A stretch of 64,000 nucleotides of DNA from CAWHNT01 sp963830775 (GCA_963830775.1 CAWHNT010000001.1:62001-126000), one strand, 5' to 3'. Shown: positions 34,934 to 44,375, counted from the stretch's first letter. The notes: generated by a model not told the origin, from the letters alone. A program made the numbers and translations.

Positions 34934-35066
34934 GGTCCTCTGAGAGACCCGAGCGAAATACAGGATGCCCACTCCAAATACCGCGCAGGCGGTCAGCCGA
35001 AGGTGCCGTCGCGGATGTGGTGGGAATTGGCTGAGCGTGATCTCCAGGGCTGGTAGGGTGGTCGGA

Positions 35067-35885
35067 TCAGGCGGCGAGGTCAATCGGGAGCGTTGTGGCC
35101 GGCTCGGCGAGGCTCTGCCATCCATCGACCTTGCGCATGGTGATCTGGCCTGAGGCGAGCAGCGCCCAGAACAGCATGGCCGCGGTCTCGGCGGCGGGTA
35201 GCACGGTCTGTGTCTTGATCCGACGCTTGAACTCCTCGTGCAGGCGCTCAATGGCATTGGTCGTTCGTGCCGACTTCCATTGGCTGGTCGGCAACCGGGT
35301 GAAGGCGAAGAGACGCTCGCCGGCCTCCTCCAGGCTGTCGGCGACCGCCCGGCACTTGAGCCGCCACTTGCGCAGGAAGGCCTTGCGGCGCTGCTCGACC
35401 TCCTTGACGGTCGCGGCGTAGATCATGTCCTGGTAGTCGGCCGAGACCTCCTCGTGCAGCTTGTCGGGGGCGTGGGCCAGCAGGTTCCTGTGCTTGTGGA
35501 CAGTACAGCGCTGCGCCGGCACGTCAGGCCAGAGGCCGGCCAACGCCTTCTCCAGACCGGGCGCACCATCGATGATGAGCAGCTCGGGCGCCCGCAGCCC
35601 GCGAGCAGCGAGATCGTCGAGCAGCGCCCGCCAGGCGGCCTCGCTCTCGCCGCCCATGTTCTTGACCGCCAGCAGCACCTTCTGGCCGTCGGTACGGACG
35701 CCGAGGGCCACCAGGAGAGAGATGTTGCTGGCCTTGCGGTCGAGCCTGACCCGGACGACGGCCGTCGATGATCAGCCGCACGATCGGCTCGCCCGCAAGA
35801 TCACGGCCGTTCCAGGCCTCCCAGTCGCTCTTGATCCTGCGCCAGGTACGGCTGACCACGTCCTTGCCGACCGTGCCACCGAGCT
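35067..35885 (-). pseudogene. IS256-family transposase remnant (5' truncated, frameshifted)
   Basis: The C-terminal 215 codons are open from MALGVRTDGQKVLLAVKNMG to TTLPIDLAA, including LLIIDGAPGLEKAL and QRCTVHKHRNLLAHAP (DDE residues) and the terminal ARTTNAIERLHEEFKRRIKT typical of IS256/Mutator transposases. Upstream, VGKDVVSRTWRRIKSDWEAW and EPIVRLIIDG are in another frame, separated by an indel at about 35760-35763. Everything before this (about half of the normal 400 residues) is missing where a serine recombinase remnant begins. Confidence 0.85.
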
Positions 35886-35887
35886 AT

Positions 35888-37482
35888 CTGTACAAAATAG
35901 ACAAAAAGGGTCGCGCTCACCCTCGGTCCGACGGGAATGACCTAACGGATTTCCACCGTTTCGTCTGTGACGACGATGCGGTCGATGAGCAGTTCCAGCA
36001 GCTCCCTTTTCGGGCGAAATCCGCCAGCTCCGGGCCTGACGAGGGCGTTGGCAGAACCCTCGGCATGAGCCGCAAGGCGTGCGATTTCGGCCGGACGATC
36101 GGTGACGTGGGTGAGCTCGCGTTCCTGGCCATCGAGCGCGGCGAGCCGAAGCCTTGATGTTCCGTCGGCGGCGCTCGTACTCGCTCAGCGGCACGACGCC
36201 AGCAAGGTAGGCTTCCGTGAGCCGCTCGATCTGCTGGTGCAGCCCCGCCCTGGCGCGGCGCAGGTTCGCACGTCGCGCCTGCATCGCCTGCGGCAGCCAG
36301 TGCCCGCCGCGAGCCCGCTCCATCGCGTGCACGACCATCTCCGGCGTGGCGAGTACCTCGCACAGGTCGCGCCAGACCAGCTCCTCCAGTGGTCGGCCCG
36401 GGATGTGCCGCGTCGGGCAATGCGCACCCGGCGACGACGCCGAGGCCGGCGTCTTGGTTCGGCAGACATATTAGTCGTAACCTCGCCGACACGTGCCGGC
36501 CTGAGCAGCACGGCGGCAGTGGCCGCAGCTGACCAAGCCGCGCAGGAGGTAGTCATGAACCCGGTTGTTTCGCCGCGCCATCCGCTGAGTGTAGGCCAGC
36601 CGCTCCTGCACGCGCTCGAACTGTTCGCGATCGATGATGGCCGAGACGGTCGCCACGGCGATCCACTCGGCCGGGTCGTTCACGCGGCGGCTCTCCCCAC
36701 CATGGCCAACGGGCCGCAAGGCGGAGCGCCGCCGCTCGACGGGTCGCGTGCGCAGGCGATTGCCGAACACCTGGCCGGTGTAGACGGGATTGGTCAGCAG
36801 CCCGCGCACGGTCGAGAGGTGCCAGCTGCTGAGGCCCGACGGCGAGACGATCCCCAGGCCTCGCAGACGCCGCGCCAGCTCGCAGACCGAAGCCCCCGCA
36901 TCGAACCAGGCGAACAGGTCATGCGAAACCGCCGCCTCGGCCTCGTCCAGGCGCACCCCGGCGGGATCGCGCGGTCGCTCGGGGTGGCCACCCGGTACCC
37001 GTAGGGCGGCCAGGTCCAGGGCAGCAGGACGCCGGCCCGCAGCTTGCACAGACGGCCGCGGCGCATGCGTTCGGTGATCAGCGTCCGCTCGTATTCGGCA
37101 ACGGCACATGTGCATTTTGCAGCAACAGCTGGTCGTGCGGGTCCTGGCTGTGATTGGCTGGTCGAGAAACGCGACCACAGCGCCGTGTTTCTGCAGTTCC
37201 TCGACCAGGAGCATCTGGTGCACGTAGTTGCGCGCCAGCCCTTCCGGCGCGGTGATCAGGATGCGGTCCGAGCCGGGCGCCCGCGGCGGCGTCGCGCAGG
37301 CGGTCCAGGCCAGGACGCCGGAGACTGGCGCCGCTGTAGCCATCGTCGCGAAAAATTTTGTCCTGCGCCAAGGCCCAGATCTGCGCTGCGGCATGCGCGT
37401 GCAGGCGGTCGATCTGCTGGTCAATGGTCTGTGTCCGAGCCTGGCTTCGGCTCGACACCCTGACGTAGCCGGCTACTTGCAT
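35888..37482 (-). pseudogene. large serine recombinase (resolvase/invertase family), heavily frameshifted
   Basis: The start MQVAGYVRVSSRSQARTQTI at 37482, with GGAGGAG upstream, holds the catalytic Ser in YVRVSS. FRDDGYSGASLRRPGLDRLR follows, then frame changes to SDRILITAPEGLARNYVHQM and VEELQKHGAVVAFLDQPI. The Recombinase domain (GLSSWHLSTVRGLLTNPVYT), zinc ribbon (VSCGHCRRA) and coiled coil (RANLRRARAGLHQQIERLTE) are in different frames. At least four indels. The C-terminus abuts the IS256 remnant. Once a phage/ICE-type integrase or stand-alone resolvase; now dead. Confidence 0.8.
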
Positions 37483-37792
37483 GACGGCTTCTCCTCCGCG
37501 AGGTCCGAGGAGCGAGCGGAGGAGCCGGCAGGCCGGCGGGCACGACGGCGGCCTGCAGAAGCACCTGATAGGCCCTGTCCCACCGCCGTTGTGCCGCTGG
37601 ATGGCCAACCAGTTGCCGGTGCACGACCCCACTGCTGCCGCTTCATGGCCCGCTCCGAGAGGACAAGATCCCCTCGGAATGGTGGAGCCAGCGCCGGGCA
37701 GCGGCTGTCAGATCCCGACGGCGCTCGGCGCTGCGCCAGGACCAACCGGCCCCGCCGGATCAGGCAGAATTTGTCCTTTGCGAACAGACCAT
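37483..37792. other. intergenic region with no recognisable gene
   Basis: About 310 bases between the recombinase start and the DUF2218 remnant. It contains only overlapping short frames without motifs. The recombinase promoter may lie here. No repeats found. Confidence 0.4.
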
Positions 37793-38083
37793 CTATCTAC
37801 TCACCCAGCCGAACGTGAGTGGCGCCTCACGGAATGCGAAGCGGTCGAGGTGGCGGGCGACCACGTCCTGGAGCCGTTCCACGGTCTCCGACTTGGTCGG
37901 CCTCGATGGTGACCTCGAGTGCCTCTGGCTCGGCCGTCATCGTGGCGACGCCGTCAGGGAAGCGGACGATGCCGTCACTAGCCCTCGAGTTCGCACCTCA
38001 AGTTTGTGGGCCCAGTGCTTGCAGAGCTGCTGGACGTACTTGGCGCCGTGTGTCGTGGGCACCCGGGCTGTTGCGCTGGTCAT
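37793..38083 (-). pseudogene. DUF2218 domain protein with two frameshifts
   Basis: The start MTSATARVPTTHGAKYVQQL and CKHWAHKLEVRT match DUF2218 (a domain of about 95 residues). Two frame changes follow. After the first, DGIVRFPDGVATMTAEPEAL is read; after the second, an extra C at about 37890, KSETVERLQDVVARHLDRFA then FREAPLTFGW to a stop at 37793. DUF2218 occurs alone or fused to siderophore-interacting ferric reductases. It lies two bases after the PadR-type regulator stop, so both belonged to one operon. Confidence 0.75.
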
Positions 38084-38085
38084 GC

Positions 38086-38637
38086 TCAGAGCCTCTCGAT
38101 CCTGCTTGCCGCCTCGTCGATGAGGCCGGCCACGTCGAGGATGACGGACTTGTCCACGCCCTCCTGGGAGAGGCGGTTGTGGAGCGCTGTCTTCAGGTTC
38201 TGCATCGCCCGCTGGACAGGGGCCGCGTCGGTGCGCTCGCGGACATCGGCCAGCGCCTGCAGGCGGGCCATGGCGGCATCGACCTCGGCTGCGTGCTCCG
38301 CCAGATGGGTGCGGCCGGCCTCGGTGATGGCGACTAGCTTGCGGGGGCCGGCGGCGCTCTCCTCCTGCGCAAGCACCATGTCGAGCAGCAGGGTCAGGGT
38401 CGGGTAGATGACGCCCGGGCTCGGCGCGTAGGCGCCGCCCGAGCGGGCCTCGATCTCGCGGATGAGGTCGTAGCCGTGGCGGGGCTGCTCCTCGATCAGC
38501 TTCAGGAGGACCAGCCGGAGCTCGCCGCCGTCGAAGAGGCGGTGCCGTCGGCCGCGCCCTCCATCGAATGGCGAGGCGTGATGTCTGCCGCGAGGTCCGT
38601 CTCCGGCGGCATGGCGATGGTGATTATGGTGACGCAT
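38086..38637 (-). CDS. PadR-family regulator with His-rich N-terminus (YqjI/NfeR-like)
   Basis: 183 residues. Residues 1-25 hold seven His (MRHHNHHRHAAGDGPRGRHH), then HRLFDGGELRLVLLKLIEEQ and PSPGVIYPTLTLLLD, the PadR winged helix. The same order (His-rich head, ELRLVxL, SPGVIYPTL) is found in Escherichia coli YqjI, a Ni-responsive PadR repressor of the ferric reductase gene yqjH. The C-terminal half is a helical dimerisation region (PVQRAMQNLKTALHNRLSQE). It is followed by a DUF2218 gene and preceded by a perfect palindrome. Metal sensing is inferred. Confidence 0.85.
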   Translation of the reverse strand: MRHHNHHRHAAGDGPRGRHHASPFDGGRGRRHRLFDGGELRLVLLKLIEEQPRHGYDLIREIEARSGGAYAPSPGVIYPTLTLLLDMVLAQEESAAGPRKLVAITEAGRTHLAEHAAEVDAAMARLQALADVRERTDAAPVQRAMQNLKTALHNRLSQEGVDKSVILDVAGLIDEAASRIERL

Positions 38638-38664
38638 GGCTTCTCAATCCTATCTATGTGTTTC

Positions 38665-38678
38665 TAAGATATATCTTA
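38665..38678. promoter_or_regulatory. palindromic operator upstream of the PadR-type gene
   Basis: TAAGATATATCTTA, a perfect 14-base palindrome and AT-rich in a GC-rich region. It is 28 bases upstream of the ATG at 38637 on the minus strand. AT-rich palindromes of this style are bound by PadR regulators; autoregulation is likely. A TTGCAT element lies just upstream, so the palindrome overlaps the expected spacer and -10 region. Confidence 0.7.
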
Positions 38679-38740
38679 AATTCGAGCATGCAAGTGGGTA
38701 TCGAGCCAGTGATGGTGAGATCGGATCCGGGCCGGCGCCC

Positions 38741-39697
38741 TTACCAGCCGATGGTCCGGAGGATCGCCAGCGAGATGGGTCCGGCCCGGTGGATCGTCTC
38801 GCCGCGGCCCAGGGCCGGGGTCATCAACGAGTTCACGTCCCCCGCCGGGTAGGTGGCCTCGTCGAGATGGGAGATGCTGCTGCCTCCGTCGAAGGGCCGG
38901 GGTGCGTAGAGACGGGGGCGGACATTGTCGTTGGCGGCGAGCGCCTGCGGGCTGTCGAAGAAGAGATTGCCGCCCTGGAGCTGGGCCGCCAGCGGCTTGG
39001 ACCTGGTCTCGAAATCCCTGACCAGGCTCCTGCCGGCCTCGTTCTCGACGAAGCGGTCGTAGGCGCTGGGATAGCCGAAGAGGCGGACCTGGCCCTTGCC
39101 GCCCGCGACCGTCGCCAGGCTCAGGAGGCCCAGGCCATGGCCGATCTCGTGCAGGGCCACGGTGGTGAAGTCGTACTTGCCGGCCGGCACCGGCCCGCTG
39201 CCGTAGTGCCAGTCCTGGAGGCTGTTGAAGCTGGCGACGATGTCTGGCGTGTCGGGCTCGATCTGCTCGCCGGCCAGCCTGTTCGCCAGCGCGTCGACGT
39301 ACCAGGTGCTCGCATCCGGGGCACCCTCGAAGTCACGGAAGATGAAGCTCGGCCCGGCCGAGGCCAGGAGGCCCGTCGAGGCGGGAGCGAACTCGGCCTC
39401 GAGCGTGATCGGCACGGGCGAATTGATCCTCCTGGACCAGATCGCCAGCGCCCGCTCGAGGGCCGCCCGGGCCGCCGGCTTGAAGCCCTTGTAGGTGACC
39501 CGGAAGGTGGCGCCCTGCACGCGCAAGGCACCGTCCGGCTCGGGCTCGACATAACTGGGCGGGGCCGCTGGTCCGGCGCGCAGGACGATGCCGCGCGCCG
39601 TCATCCGCTCCAACGCGAGGGCTGGCTCCGTCGCCAGAACGACGATTGCACCCAGCAACGCCGCGGCCCCTGCTGCCGCGCGTCGTGCAACTCCCAT
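38741..39697 (-). CDS. secreted zincin-like metalloprotease (HEIGH motif)
   Basis: 318 residues from the ATG at 39697, chosen because a Sec signal (MGVARRAAAGAAALLGAIVV, cleavage after ALA) starts there; a longer frame to 39760 has no signal at its start. The zinc motif is H183-E-I-G-H187 in TTVALHEIGHGLGLLS. The third ligand expected at position 193 in matrixins (HExxHxxGxxH) is Ser here. The C-terminus has DVNSLMTPALGRGE, giving a Met-turn-like LMTP. Likely an exported protease or a domain with a different third ligand. It stands alone. Confidence 0.8.
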   Translation of the reverse strand: MGVARRAAAGAAALLGAIVVLATEPALALERMTARGIVLRAGPAAPPSYVEPEPDGALRVQGATFRVTYKGFKPAARAALERALAIWSRRINSPVPITLEAEFAPASTGLLASAGPSFIFRDFEGAPDASTWYVDALANRLAGEQIEPDTPDIVASFNSLQDWHYGSGPVPAGKYDFTTVALHEIGHGLGLLSLATVAGGKGQVRLFGYPSAYDRFVENEAGRSLVRDFETRSKPLAAQLQGGNLFFDSPQALAANDNVRPRLYAPRPFDGGSSISHLDEATYPAGDVNSLMTPALGRGETIHRAGPISLAILRTIGW

Positions 39698-39813
39698 CTC
39701 CCCGCCCCCCTTCTTTTGCGGAGGATACCCGGCGCCGCCCGGTGACGCTCCAGCTGGCACGCGTCATCCACTGGCCTGGTGCGCCAGCAACCTCCGTCCG
39801 GATGGATGCGCGC

Positions 39814-42607
39814 TTAGAACGGCTGCCCCGGATTGTCGATGTGCGCCCTGAGCCGCTCCTCGAACGGTGCCAGCTTGGCAATCACGTCCGGCAGGGTCGG
39901 GTAGTCGTCCACGTTGACCCGGTCGTCGGCCATCCCGGCCGTGAGATGCGCCTGGTTGCGGATGCGGCCGAGCTCGGAGAAGGCGTCCTGCAGCGTGTTG
40001 GCGTCGGCCTCGCTCAGCACACCTCTCTCCTTCAGCGCGTCGATGCGCATCAGCGTGCTGTGGGCGGAGATCGAGACGTCCTGGCCCTGCTGGTCGGTGC
40101 CCAGCGTCTGGCCGTGCGCCCCGCTGGTGAGGGAAAGCCCGTGCGCCAGCATCATCGGCAGGCGGGAGAGGTTCTTGACGTTGACCTGCGTCGCCCCGTC
40201 GAGCTGCGAGGGGAGGTTGCCCTCGGGTGCGATCAGCGCCTCGCGCAGCAGCCAGCCGCCCAGCGCCTGACCGTTGGTCCTGTTCTCTCCCGGCGAGATC
40301 GCGGACATGTTCGCGGCGACCTTGTCGTTCATGTCCTTCACGATGTCCCAGGAGCCGTCCCCGCCGTAGAGCCACTCCGTGTTCGAGAACATGGTGAAAG
40401 TGTAGACGTTGTCGGGCTCGCTCCCTCCCCGTCCGTCCGGAGCATGCGCCAGGGATTGGCCGACGAGCTGGTCGGCGGTGCCGACGAAGTTCTTCGGGCT
40501 CTCGGCCGGCGAGTTGCCGCCTGCGTCCCAGTGCAGGCCCGGAGGGGTCTCGGCACCGCCCGATTCGCCGAGCCCGATCACCTGGAAGCGGACCAGCTCG
40601 CCCAGGCGCTGCATGTAGTCCATGCCGGCGGCATCGGTCGGCTGCTGCAGGACGATGCCGAACTCGACGTCGGAGAAGGGCGAGGCCTCGCCGCGGGAGG
40701 TCGAGCCCAGGCTCACCGCGGCGAAGGGCACGGGCGGCGGGCCCAGCACCTGGACGGCACGGTCGATCATCTTCGCGGTCAGCTCGCGCATGCCCGAGGC
40801 GATGAAGGCCTGCTGCTCGGCACCGGTGCCGCTGTCGTCACCGAGCTCCAGCGCCTTGGCGCGGATCTGCGCGAGCTGCATCCGGTTCTCGGTGGCAGCA
40901 TCCGACCAGCTCCTGCCCGTTCGGGCCCTTCACGTCCGCATACTGGCGCTCCAGCCGCTCCAGGCCCTCGAACGCCACCTGGAGCTGCGGCATGCCCTTC
41001 GCGTTGGCCTCGTCCACCAGATCGGCGATCCGGCGGCCGGCGGTCGGCGTGCCGCTCGCCTCGAGCTCGCGCATGGCCAGCGCCACGAGGTCGGTCTGCG
41101 TGGTCAACGCCACCATCCAGGGGCCTTCGGCCTCCCCCCTTGCATTGCTCAGCACGGAGGCGTTGGGGGTGGACTCGAGCCGCTGTGCCCGCTGCTCCAG
41201 TTTCTCCGCCCGCTGCTCGTGCACACGCGCCCCTGCAAGATCGCCCGCCTGTCGCGCCGTGTCGGCTTCGACCCGCGCGCCCAGCACGTCGGTCCGCAGC
41301 TGCGCCGCTTCCTGGCGTGCGGCGGCGGGCTGGGTGGCGGCCTTCAGCAGGTCGTCATACACCTGCCCCATCTCTCTGGCGTCACCGAGGACGCAGTCCC
41401 GGTAGGTGGTGAGGGCCGTCCGGCGGTCCTCCGTCGCCAGAAGGTCGTAGCCCTTGCCCTGCATCAGGCCGTTCATCAGGTTCTGCGCCCTGGCCTGAGC
41501 ACTGGGTTCGGCGCTGCCGGCGAGCCTGCTGCCTTCCGCGACCACCGCCTTCAGGAAGGCGTCCCTGGTCGCCGGCGGCGTGGAATCGGCGAGCGCAAGC
41601 TCGGAGAGCCTGCCGGCGAAGTCGACCGTCTGGCCGTTGATCTGCGGCTGCGAGGGAAGGCGGAGCCCATTGAAGTCGCCAACGTCGACCGCGGTCTTGA
41701 GCATGATGTCGGTGAGGGCCCTCACCTGCACGAGCAAGGGCGCCTTGGACGCATCGTAGACCCGGCCCTGGCCGGCCAGGAACTTGCCAAGAGCATCCTT
41801 GGCCTCCTGGGCCTTGGCGCTGGTCGGATCGTCGAAGATGGTCCGGACGCACTCCAGGCCCGAGACATCGGCAAAGGCATGCGCGTGCCGCGCCATGACC
41901 GAGGGCTCGCCGTTGGGCCCGGGGGCGAACAGGCCGTCGACGATGCGCGTGTTCACGCGGCCGAACGCCTCCTTGTTGGACTCGGCGACGAGGTAGGTGT
42001 CGATCTCCTTCTTGGCGATCTCCAGCGCCGCGTCGGGGGTCAGCATCCTGGGCTTGCCCAGACCGTCCTTGGCGTTGCTGATCGCGCGCTCGATCTTCTG
42101 CCGGATCTCGCCCTGGCCGGCCGCCGGATCGGAGAGCCGGTCGAGGATCGAACGGTCGGTGACGCCGAGGTTGGCTGCGGCCGATGTCAGCAGCGCGGTG
42201 ACCCCGCCCGCGTGACCGGACGGCCGGTCGAGAAGGGCCTTGGCCTGGTCAGCGTTGTTGGTCTTCGCCTGCTGCTCGATCTGCGCCGCCTCGCGGGTCA
42301 TCGTGGCCACCACGCGCGCGGTGAGCGGCTTGCCCGCCTCGATGCGCGATTGCAGCCTGTGGCCGATCTGCAGGGCAGCATCCACACCGTGCTCCTGACG
42401 CACGGCATCGACGAACATCCTGGTGACGTCGCGGTTCTCGGCCTTGGCGGTGCCGCCCTGGCCGCGGAACCACTCGGCCACGCGGTTGCCCATGGCCCCC
42501 TGCCCGGCGATCCGTCTCTGATCCGGTTGGGCGGTGGGATCCTGGAGCCTGATGCGCGCGGTGCCGGCGTCGATGTGGGGCCGGAAGTCGCCGAGGCTGA
42601 CGGCCAT
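39814..42607 (-). pseudogene. putative type III secretion effector with nucleotidyltransferase-like domain, one +1 frameshift
   Basis: One extra base at about 40906 splits a protein of about 930 residues. Part one (42607 to about 40910) starts MAVSLGDFRPHIDAGTARIR, has no signal peptide and is almost wholly helical with long polar coils (RVHEQRAEKLEQRAQRLEST). Part two continues SDAATENRMQLAQIRAKALE and contains AAVSLGSTSRGEASPFSDVE (about 628-648), the GSxxRGExxPxSDxE active-site pattern of DUF294-type nucleotidyltransferases. A helical tail follows (RIDALKERGVLSEADANTLQ) like DUF294_C. It lies 29 bases downstream of a CesT-type chaperone gene, which suggests a secreted effector. No type III apparatus genes are in the window. 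Confidence 0.65.
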
Positions 42608-42636
42608 GCTCGCTCTCCTATCCTTGCCTCACCGGC

Positions 42637-43107
42637 TCATGCGAACATGCCAGGGTGGACGGGCAGCTCGCGCCTCTCCTCCCCCGAGCTCCCAGGCGAG
42701 GGTGCCGGGAGGGACTCGAGCCGTGCGCGCCAAGCCTCGACCAGGTCGACGAACGGCCCCAGGGCGGCGATCAGGGCCTCTCCCGTGAGCCCCTCCAGCG
42801 GCAGCGTCTGAGCCAGCAGGACGCGCTGCTCGGCGGGGTCGATGGCGAAGCTCGCCCCCTTCCCGGCAACGACGCTCGCCATGTTGGCCTGGAGCAGCTC
42901 GGCATAGGCCGTGGCCGCTCCGGCCGCAGGCAGCTCTGCGACATGGCTCGTCAGGACGACGCGCGACGCCTCGGGATCCTGCTCAAGGGTGACGCGGATG
43001 CCGTCGAAAGCCAGGAGGCAGCTGCCGTCCTCCTCCGGGTGGAGTTCCGGGATCCCGATCCCGACGCCGAGCTGGCTGATTGCTGCGCGGAAGGCCGGAT
43101 TCAGCAC
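42637..43107 (-). CDS. CesT/Tir-type secretion chaperone
   Basis: 156 residues, small and acidic. The fold pattern of class I type III chaperones is visible: an N-terminal helix (NPAFRAAISQLGVGIGIPEL), strands LLAFDGIRVTLEQD and SRVVLTSHVAELP, helix AYAELLQANM, strands GASFAIDP and RVLLAQTLPLEGL, then a long helix (EALIAALGPFVDLVEAWRAR). The GTG at 43107 follows GGAGAGAGCC. It is directly upstream of the large non-secretory protein gene on the same strand, the classical chaperone-effector order. Its specific partner is inferred from position. Confidence 0.7.
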   Translation of the reverse strand: MLNPAFRAAISQLGVGIGIPELHPEEDGSCLLAFDGIRVTLEQDPEASRVVLTSHVAELPAAGAATAYAELLQANMASVVAGKGASFAIDPAEQRVLLAQTLPLEGLTGEALIAALGPFVDLVEAWRARLESLPAPSPGSSGEERRELPVHPGMFA

Positions 43108-43247
43108 GGCTCTCTCCTCAGGGTGCCTGCCCTATGGTAGGCCATTTACCAGACCAGGCCGCCTCGTTCTCCGGCGCGGTATGTCCTCACCGCGACGTGA
43201 TGGCACCGCCTCGCTGCTATACGGCGCTGCGGCCGGTCGGGATCTTC

Positions 43248-44375
43248 TCAGGCGGTGCCGCGGGGAGCGCCGCCGGGCCAGCGCAGCGCGCCGCCGCCTC
43301 GCGGGCGTGCCGCCTCGACCATCATCAGCTCGCCGACATTCTCGGGGGTGACCAGGCCCACGAGGCGGCCGCTGGCGTCGGCGATGCCGACCGCAGGCAG
43401 GCGCTGGCCCTGCATCAGACGCAGTGCCTCGTCCAGATTGCGGCGATCGCGGATGACCGGAATGTCGGTGCGCATCACCTCGGTCACGGGCGCCTCCGGG
43501 CCCCGCTCGCGCAGGGCCTTGATCATCTCGTCACGCGTGAGGAGGCCCAGGAGCCGGCCGCCACCGTCCACGACCGGGAACTCGTGCTGGGTGGTGCGCA
43601 GCAGGCATTCGACCGCGTCCGCGACACGGCTGGCCGGGGTGAGCGCCTCGAAGCGGGTGACCATGGCGTCGTCGACGATCATGCCGCGCGAGACGTCGCG
43701 CATTTGGGCGGCGTGGGCCTCGGAGGTGGCGGCGAGATAGACGAAGAGGGCGATGAAGACCAGCATCGGGTTGCCGCCGACAAGGCCCCAGAGGCCGAAG
43801 GCGAAGGCCAGCGCCTGGCCCACCGTGGCCGCGATCTGCGTGCCGCGGGCATAGCCGAAGCGGTAGGCGAGGAAGGCGCGGAGCACGCGGCCGCCATCCA
43901 TCGGGAAGGCCGGGATCAGGTTGAAGACGACGAGGAAGAGATTGGCGGCCAGCAGCCGCTCGAGCAGCCCGACGCCGGGGTTGTCGATCTCCAGCCCGCC
44001 CTCCGGCACGAAGCCGCCCAGCGCCAGGTAGAGAAGTGCGGCGATGACGACGTTCACGGCCGGGCCTGCCAGCGCCACCACCAGCTCCTGCGCCGGCTCC
44101 TCCGGGATGCGCTCCAGCCGCGCCACCCCGCCGATCGGCAGGAGGATCACGTCCGGCGTCTGTACCCCATAGCGGCGGGCGGCTGTGATGTGCCCGAACT
44201 CGTGCAGCAGCACGCACAAGAAAAGGAGCGAGATGAACAGCACGCCCTCGAGTGCCGCTTGTGGCCCGCCCGCCGAATAATGGGCCACGGCGATCCAGAG
44301 CAGAAAGAGGAGGAAGGTCAGGTGCAGCCGGATCACCGTGCCCCTGACCGTGCCGATGGGGATCGACCAGCTCAT
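43248..44375 (-). CDS. site-2 protease family protein with two CBS domains
   Basis: 375 residues. Membrane metalloprotease M50: H58-E-F-G-H62 in a transmembrane helix and the second ligand D160 in NLIPAFPMDGGR. Six or so spans to about residue 220, then CBS domains at about 235-290 (MIVDDAMVTRFEALTPASRV) and 300-355 (VTEVMRTDIPVIRDRRNLDE). This is the Rip3/SpoIVFB-like CBS-type branch; CBS pairs usually bind adenine nucleotides and regulate the protease. The substrate, perhaps an anti-sigma or pro-regulatory protein, is not encoded next to it. Confidence 0.92.
   Translation of the reverse strand: MSWSIPIGTVRGTVIRLHLTFLLFLLWIAVAHYSAGGPQAALEGVLFISLLFLCVLLHEFGHITAARRYGVQTPDVILLPIGGVARLERIPEEPAQELVVALAGPAVNVVIAALLYLALGGFVPEGGLEIDNPGVGLLERLLAANLFLVVFNLIPAFPMDGGRVLRAFLAYRFGYARGTQIAATVGQALAFAFGLWGLVGGNPMLVFIALFVYLAATSEAHAAQMRDVSRGMIVDDAMVTRFEALTPASRVADAVECLLRTTQHEFPVVDGGGRLLGLLTRDEMIKALRERGPEAPVTEVMRTDIPVIRDRRNLDEALRLMQGQRLPAVGIADASGRLVGLVTPENVGELMMVEAARPRGGGALRWPGGAPRGTA

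Larger units (their letters stand above)
30828..35036 (+). pseudogene. DUF2235 (Tle1-like alpha/beta hydrolase) gene broken by frameshift and two insertion sequences
   Basis: Pieces at 30828-30981, 33222-33419 and 34934-35036 read together as one protein. They give MSDRLPGTTKRFVV, a frame change at about 30870, FDGTWADHDASTNIW, then QDIIYVRGVGT joining across the IS66 site to HYGERYRGGVFGYMLDRQIL. The hydrolase nucleophile motif FIFGFSRGAMAARSL follows. The reading continues across the IS701-like element into GPLRDPSEIQDAHSKYRA. DUF2235 includes phospholipases of type VI secretion (Tle1), with Ser in GFSRG. The C-terminus is missing beyond an IS256 remnant. Dead gene. Confidence 0.75.
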
